In this document: piece after piece, positions 1 through 11,559 of the stretch | Position numbering within the stretch: the first letter of the stretch is position 1 | Layout: each line of letters begins with the position of its first letter | Assembly: GCA_033557835.1 (NCBI GenBank) | Contig: JAWQRO010000034.1 | Location: 1 to 64,000, forward strand | Reading direction: 5' to 3' | Source of the DNA: Helochares maculicollis | Taxonomy: Eukaryota > Arthropoda > Insecta > Coleoptera > Hydrophilidae | DNA length: 64,000 nucleotides | Position numbers and translations under genes: made by a program | Notes under the pieces: model-generated | Told to the model about the DNA's origin: nothing | What the model saw: only the letters and a program-made list of their open reading frames with translations | The model's database searches: none

Positions 1-30
1 TAATATATATATATATGTATATGTATATAT
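1..30. repeat. TA-rich low-complexity tract
   Basis: Imperfect (TA)n with two TG interruptions at the extreme left edge; it may continue outside the window. Confidence 0.8.
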
Positions 31-3000
31 AAACAAACATATATTTGTTAATATTGATGAAATAAGAAGTGCATACAGAAGTGTGAAAGCCCAGCACAGT
101 AGGAATAAGCCTCGTTGTTGATTACTTTCATTGCCATTTCCAAATGTTGAGATTGTAATGCTGATAATTTTTTGCATAGGTCATGCTCGCGTGCTAAATA
201 ATTTTTTACAATATTTTCAGCGGTTTTGCTAAATGTTTCAAACTGGTCTTAGTTTATTTTTTTTAATATTCCATGCAGTCTTCGAGATTTTTATTTTATT
301 TTATTTTATAAGCAATTAACATCCTTTGATGTTCTTTTTATGTTTCTTCATTTACTCTGAAGACAATGTTCACTCACGCTAAAACGGATGTTTTAATTTA
401 ATAAAATAGCGCCTAAGATAACTTTAAATTTATAGTTTGTTTCTTGCATCGCCGTTTTTTCTATACTTATTTGGAATCTACATACGTTGTAGTCTAGGAC
501 TGCTTATAAAAATATTTTAGTTCGCTTTCATCACTGTTTTTTTCTTGTACCAAGTGACTTTATGCTGCACCAAAATACTTTTTTTTACAATAAAATTTCG
601 CAAACTTTGAATCTGCTATATGTCTTATACATTGCAGAAACTGATAACAGTGTAAATAAGAATTAAATTTCGCTATTAAAAGAATTATAGTCAAAGATAG
701 TTTTATGGATGGCAGGTAATAATCAGATTTTGAATTAAATTTCTATTCATAACATGGCGGCATTTATAGCCGAACAATTCTCTGGTGGTCTCAATTTCAG
801 AGTGAGTACGCGAATATATTACATTCGCAGAAAGTGCAATCTAGCCGAGATTGGAATAGCCTTTCAATGAAACAGAAATTAAGGTAATAGAATAATGAAA
901 TTTGATTATTATCCACCTCCATATATGAAGTTTCGCAAATACGTTGTATAATTAAGTGCGAACCGTGGAGCATAACTAAGGAAAACAGCTAAGATAATTT
1001 CCGAGCATTGACGAATAATTTCCTCGGAATGTGTTTTACTCGATGAACAAATACGCTTAATAACTGTGAATCAATATCGTGATATTACTGAAAACAGAAG
1101 CTGACATTTCGTGTTCTACGTTCCGTATTAACGCACTACAAAGCAGTTTGTAACACCGACTATAACTGTCTCGATGCTCATGAAGCCATTTTCGAATGGC
1201 TTGGTGCGTATTTACAGCTTTATTGTGAACGAACGCGCTTGTCTATTATCCTTTTGCGTAGATCTGTGAAATATTCAGTTAGTTTCCATGCGTTACAAAT
1301 TTGGTGCGTCTAACATTATGAATTGACTCACTAAACTTCATGAACATAAAGTTGATTTTGTGCGTTGAAAGGAAATCTTTAGAATGACAGGTTTTTCTTT
1401 AGAATAATGATTCCGTAACATTTAAATAGAAAAGGAAATTTCAAATGATAATGTAAATATTTCGGTTTACAATCATGACGGTAAAAAAGTATAACCTCTC
1501 GTAGACAAACCTTTCTTGTAAAAATAAAAACTACTAAACTTCTTGGTCAAACACAAACAACCGGAAAATACGGCGCCATCCGTAGTTTATGTGTAAACAA
1601 AACAAAAATACGTTTCATTAGCCCGAGTAGCGGAATACTTGAAGTTTTAATTTTATTTATGCAAGACCGCACAGTTTACCCCATATTGCGAAGAGCAGGG
1701 CGATGTGGGAAATGCGTATTTCTCCATTACATCTCCAGCTCCTACGACTTCCTCATACTTGTCCTTGAAATATATGGAATATTGTAGCTATGCGAACCAC
1801 GAAATAGTTTAGGGTATTTCCCTTTCTGTAGCAGCCCGCTTTCACCTAAAATGAAATATTCAAACGCCAGCACACTGAGCGAATTCCGTACTAGTCGTAA
1901 TTAGAGGAATAGTTTTGTGCACATATATTTTATTAATTTAATCAAAGTAAATGAAACAATCAAAGGCAGGAAAATCCTGACACATAAGGTTTAGTTAACT
2001 TTCATAATATTAATGATTCTAGCTTGCAGATGCTCTTCAACTTTGTGATGTCAAAGTGCATTACTTGTATTTTAGACAAAAAACAATGCTTGTTACTATA
2101 AATGCATCAGTGTTATCATATGTAAAACCGAAAAACTAATCAAAAGCCCGATGTTTTATATAAACGTTAATTTTTCAAGTTCTATTAGTATTGCGTGTAC
2201 AAATAATATTCCGTTGGCTGTACAGAGAGTATTGATTCTGACACTCTTATTCTGTATTGCTTGGCGTGGTACTTCTATTTGTGAACAACTTAGACAACTT
2301 GAGCATGAAATCGGTAAAGCATTATTCAGTCGGTCCTTTATTTTCTTTTGGTGCACTTTACATTTTAGAATATGAGATTGTTCGTTTTGGAGGACAGGAA
2401 AATCGTTCTTTCGTTAAACTGAAGCCGGGTAATGTTAATCGGTTTTTAAGCATTTTTTGATAAAGAAAATTGCTTTCCAACTCTATAGGTTACAATCTAT
2501 AGTTTATACTCAGAATTTTTCGGCTCTCGCTTAAAATCAAATACCAAACAAACTATGTATTCGTTCTAAATGAAAAAAAAAGGGCGAATGTATAATTTCC
2601 ATTACACATTTTGTGGCAAATAGGAGCTTTCATTTGTCTAAAGCGTTTCCGCTTAACCATTGTGTCACAACTGAAGCATTGTTAGTTTGTGATTGCTTAA
2701 GTCTCAAAAATAGCAGAAAACAAAATAGTCATTGTAACAAGGTAGTGTTATAAAGCACCTTGCGGTTACAAACTGCAGGAAGCATGCGCTTTCCGTCTTT
2801 GCCCTGAAAGACTAATGACTGTGGCACCCACAAAATTGCTTCATAATTTTCTCTCGTAACCTTTCCGCTATCAATTCTGACGCGACACGAAGCCCAGTTC
2901 CTAGGTGCTATACTTCAATAACTTTGCTATATGGAGACAGAATTGGGCAAAAACTGATAATAAATGGGTTTCAGAAAGAGATAATTGGTAGTTACTTATT

Positions 3001-3380
3001 GACGGTGGAAAAACTTTGAGAGTTTGTCATTTTAAGCACTTAAATTCATACTGACGTTTCGCGTATGAAACTTTCAAAACATACACCTCGACCTCCATAA
3101 TAAATTATAAGTAATTTTCCGGTTGAGTCGACCACTTGTATTCGACTAAGATGGGGGGATAAATTCGCAAATGAATTTATGTTCGCGCGGATCAATTTCG
3201 CATGCTGCTGGAGTTCTTTTTATTAGATACTTAATTATTTTTAAGTTTTAATAAATTGAATGAAATTATTTAAAAATTGTTTGTTTTCAAATAAACACAA
3301 AAATGTGAGACATTTTGCTAAATTAAAAAATCCGATTGGAGCTTTTGTTTATTAATGATCGTATTCAGTTTTAAGTAAAA

Positions 3381-3387
<7 letters not shown>

Positions 3388-3431
<44 letters not shown>
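3388..3431. repeat. (TA)n microsatellite
   Basis: About 22 uninterrupted TA units, the longest perfect dinucleotide run in the window. Confidence 0.97.
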
Positions 3432-3434
<3 letters not shown>

Positions 3435-5689
3435 TTAATTTATGAAATTGGATAAAGATCATGTATAAGCAGCCTATCTATATCATTATTTGAGTAGAAA
3501 TGTAATAGTAAATTTTTAAATTCACGTAGATTTTATGCAGGGACTATAATATGTACCCATTATATTCTTCCAGATTGGGATCATCATGCTACACTTGCCG
3601 TAGACATACTCTATTTGTGAAAATGATATACCTAAGCGATAAGGCGCAATAATTATATTTTAAATTCTTATTGAATTGCCACTGTAATGTTCAATGTAAT
3701 TATTATATCTTCTGTCATAAAGTGCACATGTGCTTGCAGCAAATAAGAGCGATGCTTCAGCGCCCTTGTTGTTGCAAGAGGCACATTTGGATGATATTGT
3801 CTTGCTGTTAATCACATCAGAGCATTAACGCTAATACAACAGTATTGCTTAGATAATCCAATTGTTTCCAGATTTGCTTTGATAGAGTTTCTCTTAGCTT
3901 GTCCGAAGTCAATATAAAGTTTATAAACAAAACTCTAGAATACATATGTGTATGATTGTGTTGCTACCATAGCATGGTTCTTAATTTGGAGGTTCTGATA
4001 GATCTTGGTATAGAAAGTTTTTCGAAAAATAATATAATGTGAAGTTGATTTGCAATTAATCCTTGCGTCAAATTATATATTTTTTTGGGAAAAACTATTA
4101 TTATAATTAGTTAAATATTGGTATAATAAGAAATTCAGGTTTGTTAAATTAATTGCTTTATAGCATTTTATATTCATAGGCTGAGAGAAAAATTTGAATG
4201 CCAAAATTATAAACAGAAGTATATCATTACGTTACTAAATTATTTTAGTCAGTGTTTCCTTGCGTGCAACAATTGCATTTCCTTCCACAAAAAGTTGATC
4301 TGAAATCGAGGGATTTGTCAATTTATAAAATTTATTTGACGTTTTAAAGGACTCATGACTTGTACTTCAAAAGCACAAATACACTTGCGGGTCAATGGCT
4401 AATGTAATATAAATATCCAACTTTTGTTGAAAACTAAAAGGCAAGCCATTTCAAATATATTTAGAACAAATAGGTTGGCAATATACTTTGATTGTCTCTT
4501 TTAATTTACGGACAAAACTGAATGTCATCTTTTACAATACTGAACTATGGAAGTTTCTAGATGAAAAAGCTTAATGGTTTTGTAGGGCGAGCGAAGTGTG
4601 GCAAATGGTTTGGATTCTTTATGTAAAAATCTAAGGAAACTTTTAAACTGTAATCTAAGAAACAAATTATATGCCTGCGGAAAAAATATTTTAATTTTCT
4701 TTTGAATTAACTTAAATGTTTTAAGTATAAGTCTTTCAGCTTTTTGTATTTTCTTAATGTTTTGCATACAATTGCTATTTAGCATATAGCATATTAGTTA
4801 TTTTAAACAACACGTTCTAAATAAAATGTTCAGCTGTTGATTACAAAAATCATTGGAACTTTTTCAGGTAATTATTCTGACACGCAATGATTCATCCCAA
4901 ACCACATTATATATACTTATAAAAATTAAATTTAATATTTATCCCTTTAGTATTAAATCACCGCAAATAATTTAAATCACATGGACTGGTTTCTAAATTT
5001 TAATTAATAATTCTCTACGGTAGAACTATTTAATTCACCTACTCACTAATTTATAGAAATGGGCAGCTTCCTTGCAAACTTCTACGCAAGGCTTTGAAGC
5101 ATTGCTCTTATAGAATCTCGAATAATAAACTGGGGATAAACTGATTTTTAAATTTGTTTCCACGAATAATCACAATATAACGTTTGCATAGAGTAGAAAA
5201 AAGAGATTTGAAATTATGAAGATAGATAAGTAATGTTTGTTTATTAACGTTTCAATTTAAATGATTTAAAAAACCTAGAAGTTCAAATTTAAAACAAACA
5301 ATGTTTTATTTATAGCAGAGTAGTTTTGCAAAATTTCTCTAGTGGTTAGAGATTTCGATATGCGCCTTTAATTGCTTACCAAAGATTGGCACATCGTACT
5401 GTCTCTAGATGTAAACAACAACTTATATTAATATCATATGCTTTTCTTAACATATGTAAAATATGAGGAATCCGTATTATATTATGATAAAAATACGAAA
5501 ACAGCTTCTATATATCTTAAGAAATTGAAATGTACGTAACAAATAATGCGTCATACTAATACGAAAAATGTTAAACGAATGATCTGCAATAAATGGATAA
5601 CAACCCGAGTGTACTTTTCTATACCGAGAATCTAAGCCATAGAAAAACTGACACTCCTAAACGATTCACTCAATTAAATGCGGAACTTG

Positions 5690-6125
5690 CCACACGACTT
5701 AAAAATTAAATCGTTTCCTTTTTTGTTAATCGGCCGCTCTTTACATCGCAGGTTTCCCTCGCCGTCCGCCCCAGTTTTGTAAATAGAATTAAGTAGTTCC
5801 ACCCATTTAAAGAATTGTTAGTCCAGGAATAAATTTTTTGTGAATCCCCCATCTGCAGGTCGAAGCACACGTGCATTTATTAAGGTGACTGAAATGAATT
5901 TCCCCGTTCTTCTCTTCATTACAATACGTCTCAAATCCCCTCCTTGCATTTATCATTCCGCTTTTCCTACATTGTACACATCGCTTTTTCTCTTGACGAC
6001 ACATTTTCTTTATTTTTCCTTTTGTGCCGGAAATTTTTCCGACGTCCGTTGTCGGCAGCCGCGCGTTAAAAGTCGCGAATGTATTTCACTGCGAGCTCTT
6101 TTAGGCAAGAATGTTTTCGGCAAAC
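5690..6125. promoter_or_regulatory. Island of higher GC and complexity (possible enhancer or conserved element)
   Basis: CpG-bearing stretches (CGGCCGCTC near 5732, CTCGCCGTCCGCCCCAG at 5758-5774, GGCAGCCGCGCG at 6053-6064) stand out from the AT background. Open frames exist on both strands, including a Cys-rich minus frame at 5807-6004, but no domain is recognised. It lies in the inferred intron of the minus-strand gene, where enhancers are often found. The evidence is compositional only. Confidence 0.25.
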
Positions 6126-6417
6126 TCATTAACTGTTAATCAATACCCTTTTTCTTCTATTTTATTTCAATAAACAGTCTCGGCGTATTGTTATGATTAA
6201 TTACAATGCGGGTTTCGTGGGAACTTTTATGTAAATTTGCTTCTCTGTTTCTTCTATCGTTCAAAAATTGATCACTGAGTGGCAAGAGTTTTTTGTTTCA
6301 ACAATAATTGAAATAGAGATTCCCAATCTGTGTGGGTGTGCCACATCAGATGTAGAGTAGTCAAATCAAATGAAGTGTAGTGGTAGCGCTTATCGATTTT
6401 GACTGCGAACGGAACTT

Positions 6418-6472
6418 TTTAATTAGAAACATTAATTTAATTAACTATTTAATTAGTTAGGATAATTAGTTT
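6418..6472. promoter_or_regulatory. Cluster of TAATTA homeodomain-type cores
   Basis: Within 55 bp there are TTAATTAG, ATTAATTTAATTAAC, TTAATTAG and ATAATTAG, i.e. several copies of the Antennapedia-class homeodomain core. The background is AT-rich, so chance is a real alternative; the repeated G after the core (TAATTAG three times) is what sets it apart. Confidence 0.25.
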
Positions 6473-9400
6473 AGCCGGAATTTAAGGTGGATGTTTGTTA
6501 AGATTTATGTTTACCCGACCGAAAATATTAACAGCCCCGCTTTTTCGAGGTAAAATGTTAAATTAGTTTGAATACTGGGTTAAGCCAATGCTGGTCACAT
6601 TCTTCCTGACAATATAAATTTCTTAAGCTTTCATTGGTTATTTACAGAAGTTAATCTGATTGAAACTTTTAGTATTAATATCAGAGGAGGAGGCGGAGAA
6701 TTGGGCCACGTGCAATCTACTGAGGTTGGAGCCCATGCAACCCTCGCCTCCCGCTTATTTTATCTATCACGAAAATCGAATGAATTCACTTATTGATAGG
6801 CTTAACAGGAAATGATCATAACTTTGTACTTTTCGTACGGCGTAATAAATATTTGGCTGACGGAAGTAGGCGCCTAGAACGAACGAAAAATCATGTTTGT
6901 ATATCGATTCTCCGCGGTAGGTCTCAGGTTCGCTTGCAATATTAATCGTTATTGAATATGGACTATGATGTCAGTTTTTCAAATCGATATTTTTATACTT
7001 TCCTAACTTTTCATTGAAAATAGTTAGCCCTTTATGTTTGTTTTCTTTATATTTTGTTGAGTCCTTCATGTCGTTCACACCTTTTGAATAACTTTCATTA
7101 CCTAGCTTTTGATTATTGGTTTAATCCACTGTTCATCATTCAGTGAAATGTAATTTTGCCATTTGTTATATGATATAGTTGTTTAGCTTGAGAGGCCAAT
7201 TATTTGGATATACACTTACCCTTATTTTTATTAAATCCCTGTAGGCTTTTGCTACTGTAAGAGTCCATGATCTCTAGGTCCCATTTAATCACCTTGTATT
7301 ATAATTTATTTTTACTATATTTTTCCTTTTTACGGTTTCCGCCCCTCATTTAATTTTACTTCTTACATATAGACTATGAATTGAAGGCTTCTATGCATGC
7401 CAACTGAACTTTCCCTTACTGTGAATGTAGGTTTCTTAGCGATTATTACCATGATTGATTTTTTTACTTGTGCCCATTGACTAACCCGTTGATTATATCA
7501 GAAAATTGTACATACATATACCCCATTTTACAATGACCAGAATATACATAATCTGAATTTATTTACGGTTTTAATCATTCATGTACCGACCTCTATCTAC
7601 TATGGCCGATAACGTAAATTTTTGATACCTCAAATTTGTTTGCATTCTAGAAATCAAATGTACCATAGTAATATTAGATTGTTTATTGGAATGACATCTC
7701 ATAATTGAAAAAGTTTTCTATTTCCTTTTCTCACTATAAGTTGATTAATAATACTAAAATTTTAAAATTGATACATCAAAATACATTTAGTAAGTTTAAC
7801 TATAAAATCTGCTGCAATATCTATTAAAACACAGCTCATAAAGTATACACAACACACCAAAATTTATAAGGCATTGTATACTACAGTGATTGCTATATCC
7901 TTTACATACCGCTATTTCCTCTCGAGAGGTCAATCTTAACTATTCGTGGGGAGTTAAATGCCCTTTTCCGGTAGCTACCACGTACGGAAAACTTAAAACC
8001 CCCAGAGAAAAAATTATGGGTAGGCCGTGAACATTATGAAAACTACATTTTCCAAATGATATGCATTTTAATTTTTTTATTTATTCTGTTCGTTAGTATT
8101 TTAATTCCCTCCTCCATAGAAAAATGGTAACAACAGTTTAACATTAGCGCGAAAGGAACCCCAAGTCTCAATTTAAATATGCACCCTTCGTAAAACAATG
8201 AACCTAAATAAATCATTCTCTTTTATATGAAGTTCAGCAAGCCTCCTAATGCTTCTTATTCGACGCTTACTTCCGATATTTGTATTGCGTAACGATGTAG
8301 GTTTCTCTCGGGGATTGTCAATTTTTGATACTCTTTTTTACTTCGCAATCATTTCTCTTTGATTGAATATTTGAAATTTATATTTCTTTGTCGCTGATTC
8401 GTGCAGCAAAAAGTTGTGCAATGTATCACGTAATGATGGAACTTTACTACAAAAGAATAGCATGCGCGAAGGAAATAAATATCATTTTTATTTAACATCA
8501 GATTTCTTCATAATAACTTTATGTAGAGTGAATTACGCTGTAATACATATTTACTTAATTTATTTTTCCCAACGAGTTATGCAAATTTCACTGTTATTAT
8601 GCAACACTAGTTAAAATACTATAAAGCATTGCGTTTCACGCCAATACACTACTTCACGCTCGGATTCTACGAAAAATGTTTTACCTATAAAGACAACAAC
8701 GATTTATTCATGCCAAAATCAAAACTATAAACTCATTAGATATTTAACATAACTGTAATAAATAAATATTAAAATCAATAAAAAAACGTAGAGGCTTTAA
8801 AAGCAGGAAATATATTTATTTATCTGACATTAAAATAATCTCTTCTCTTTTGAAAGTAATGAGATTAAGAGAAAACCCTATACCGCCCTCGTTGCGTGCT
8901 GTAATTCAAAACGTCTTTGTTAGTACATGATAACACATCGCTCGAAATTGTCAGCTTATCAAGATCGATGATGTTGTATCTGCTTTTAATCCAGGCTTTG
9001 TCGCAAATGTGATGGATAAGAAAAGTTCCATTGAACAGATATATAGAAAAATAAATTGCGAACAGGCTACCATGAAAAGCGAGAGTTTTATTTTGTTGGC
9101 CTAAGGACATTTATGAGACAAATAGAGAGATTAGATTATCTTTTGACATTTGCGCTCGTATATGCTTTTATGTATAAATTAAAGCCTCAAATAAATCTAC
9201 ACGAGTATTAGTTTATCTCTCTTCACAACAGAAAATGTTGGAAATACTTTTTGCTTTGTTCGGTTGGACAGGAAGATTTTAGGCGACATAAATATGTAAG
9301 ACAGCGACTGTATTATGAGTGACTTCTCTTTAAAAATATTTAAAAACTCTTGACATAAAAACGATTCCTCTCCTATTTTTTTGCACCGTACTAAACGACA

Positions 9401-10350
9401 TGGCACAATTTGTTCTAGCGTGGGATATTTTGCAGATATTTTTTCATGCGCCTGTTATTTTGTGCAACGCTTGCCGCTTCGTGTTTTGTACGCCGAGATG
9501 AGCTTTATTTGTTGATAGAAACTTTTTCCTACTTGTGTTGCTTCATTTTTTTTCTAACATTTTAGTCTTATCACAGAGCGCTTCTACAAACGGTATCTCT
9601 TATTCTAATTCAGCAATAATTTAAAAAAAAAGGTTACAGCAAATGTAAACAACAAAATTTTATACGTTGCGATTTTGAAAATATAAAAATTTTAAGTCCA
9701 CAACATGGTCTTTAACGATTATTTAGCAATTTAATTACAAAGGCAATATATTTTTTCACATTAAAAATTTAGCCAGATACAGGCAGCCATTTAAACTCCT
9801 AGTATTAACTATCATAATATAGTACTTCGATACCATCTAACGTTATAGGTGCTGGATTATTTGATTTTCGGGGGGCATTGAACTGGGGTGCGTTTGATTA
9901 TGAATTGGTAATGATTACGTAAGAATGTTAATGTAAGGAAAGGGGAGTTACGATGCCAGAAAATTGTGATTTAACATTGTTGCCTTGATCAATATCGAGA
10001 GTGTTATTATGTCATTTGATTTTTAGGTTTATTAGTATGTTGGGCAAATTGGTGTATTTGTACAGGGACGGGAATTCAAGAAATTTGCGTAATTGTGTAG
10101 CGTATTTTTTCACAATTTATCAGAACTAATAGCAATGTAATAAATAATATTTATATATAAATAAGTCCATTCTATTTACGTATTCTTTCAATGTGTCCCA
10201 CGGTTTCTAGAAATATTAACGTTGTCTGAAAGAATCTAGTGTGTCCTAACCAATTCACTTTTATTTGCGATTTCTATTGCTATTTTATCAGAATAAAGCT
10301 TTAAAAACTATTAAACTAAGTACAATAGAAATAAATCTTACAACTTTTTG

Positions 10351-11559
10351 TACAGGGTGTTTCAAAATTAAGTTACAAAACTTAAAGGGGTCGTAGATAT
10401 AAGAAATAATAAGCGATATGTTTTTGTTTGCACTTTGACGCATAATTAGTAACTGAGATATTAATTACATGTACATGTTAAGAACCTCTGTTGGAATTCC
10501 CTACGACGACAGACGAATTTTATCGGTATTTCAAAGAATCACCTTCTTGTTTACGCTTAAAGCATCTGGACTCGAAACTGAAGAAATAATAATAAAAAAA
10601 CCCTCGTTGAAAAGCAAAGACGGGTTAAAAAAGTTAACAGCCCAATAAATTTCAACCGAAGAAAAAAAACAAGACAATATTTAGTAATATGCAAATCATC
10701 TGAATTTACTAAGCACGAAACAAGAAAAGCCATAATTTTATTGTAAACAAGGGAATAAAAATGAAAGCAGCTGCTCATCAAAAAACGCCGCGCAAAAAAT
10801 TTACAACTTGAGATACAAGAGAAGTAGTGCGTGTGTTATCAATAGAAGGAGACTGTTGGATCAGTCTATCGTCGCAATAAGATGAATTTGTACTATTAGT
10901 TGTGATAGAAATTGAACTCTAGTCCATCGTATTTAAGTGGCCATAGAATTTTAACGATAAAGAATGTCGAAAATTAAGTTTTTGTTTAGTTTGCGATGTA
11001 TGCTGTAACCACCTTTTTTGCGGGCGTTAATATAAAGTAATATTCTTTCGATGTAACGTTGAATCTACAGTTCAAAAAACAACTCGAATAAAATTTTAAT
11101 TAAATGGTTGTTTATGTTCTTTTTTCTGTCTTTATCTTATTATGAAGGTTTTGTGTTCGCTTAATAATTTTATCTCGTGATTATGACGGATCTAACGCTT
11201 TGGTTTGATTGTGATGCCGGTATTTTATAGAAATAAAGGTGGCGTTAGTTTGCGATGTATGATGTAATCGTCTTTCTTGCGGCGAAAGATAGTAACACAA
11301 AGCGATCTTTTTTCGAGGTTACGTTCTATTTTAAATGATTCGAAAAACGTGGAGCTATTGACTTTTATGGTTATTTATGTTCTTTTTCTGCTTCTTCTTA
11401 AAAAGGATGGTTTTGTGTTCATGAAAAATTTAATTTCGAGGTTTTAAAGGATCTGACGACGTGTTTGATTGTGATGCCGTTTTTTTATAGCAATAACAGT
11501 GCCGTTTTGTCTGCTAAATATTGTTTAAGCCAGGAGTCCCAAAATTGTAACACTCCACG
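10351..11559 (+). mobile_element. Non-autonomous TIR DNA element, copy A
   Basis: The element starts with TACAGGGTGTTTCAAAATTA (10351-10370) and ends in a degraded inverted version around 11535-11559 (..AAAATTGTAACACTCC..). A second copy in the opposite orientation sits at 63078-64000; shared blocks include GAGACTGTTGGATCAGTCTA (10850s), the CTAGTCCATCGTATTTA block (10920s), TTTGCGATGTATG and the AAGCACGAAACAAGAAAAGC block (10710s). TA precedes CAGGG at the ends, consistent with a TA target duplication. No transposase frame is present; the minus frame at 10557-10781 is simply part of the element. The family is unknown to me; Tc1/mariner-like or another TIR class mobilised in trans is inference. 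Confidence 0.75.
10987..11506 (+). repeat. Internal tandem duplication (2 x about 259 bp) in element copy A
   Basis: Unit 1 (about 10987-11245) and unit 2 (about 11246-11506) both begin TAGTTTGCGATGTATG. They then share, in the same order, TGTAA, a TTTCGANGTNACGTT-like block, GGTTNTTTATGTTCTTTTT, GGTTTTGTGTTC, GGATCTNACG and TTTGATTGTGATGCCG, ending ATAGNAATAA..G. The units have diverged clearly by substitutions and small indels, and the spacing between matching words is about 259 bp. The same two units occur in copy B, so the duplication predates both insertions. Confidence 0.75.

Larger units (their letters stand above)
31..10350. other. AT-rich non-coding DNA (inferred intron)
   Basis: Apart from the TA microsatellite at 3388, the TAATTA cluster at 6418 and the GC island at 5.7-6.1 kb, I see no gene, RNA or repeat family. 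Open frames of 60-99 codons here (for example 4525-4785 and 5840-6139) show no domain and are compositionally AT-driven. Confidence 0.5.

Noticed and set aside
4525..4785. 86-codon minus frame containing ATLRSPYKT, faintly like ribosomal protein S10
   Set aside because: Only the LRSP core matches; the residues that should follow are absent and the frame is Lys/Phe/Leu-rich as expected from A/T-rich DNA.
5840..6139. 99-codon plus frame, the longest in the window
   Set aside because: No domain, no convincing start context, and an overlapping frame on the other strand; the GC rise explains both.
10557..10781. 74-codon minus frame
   Set aside because: It lies inside TIR element copy A and has no protein features.
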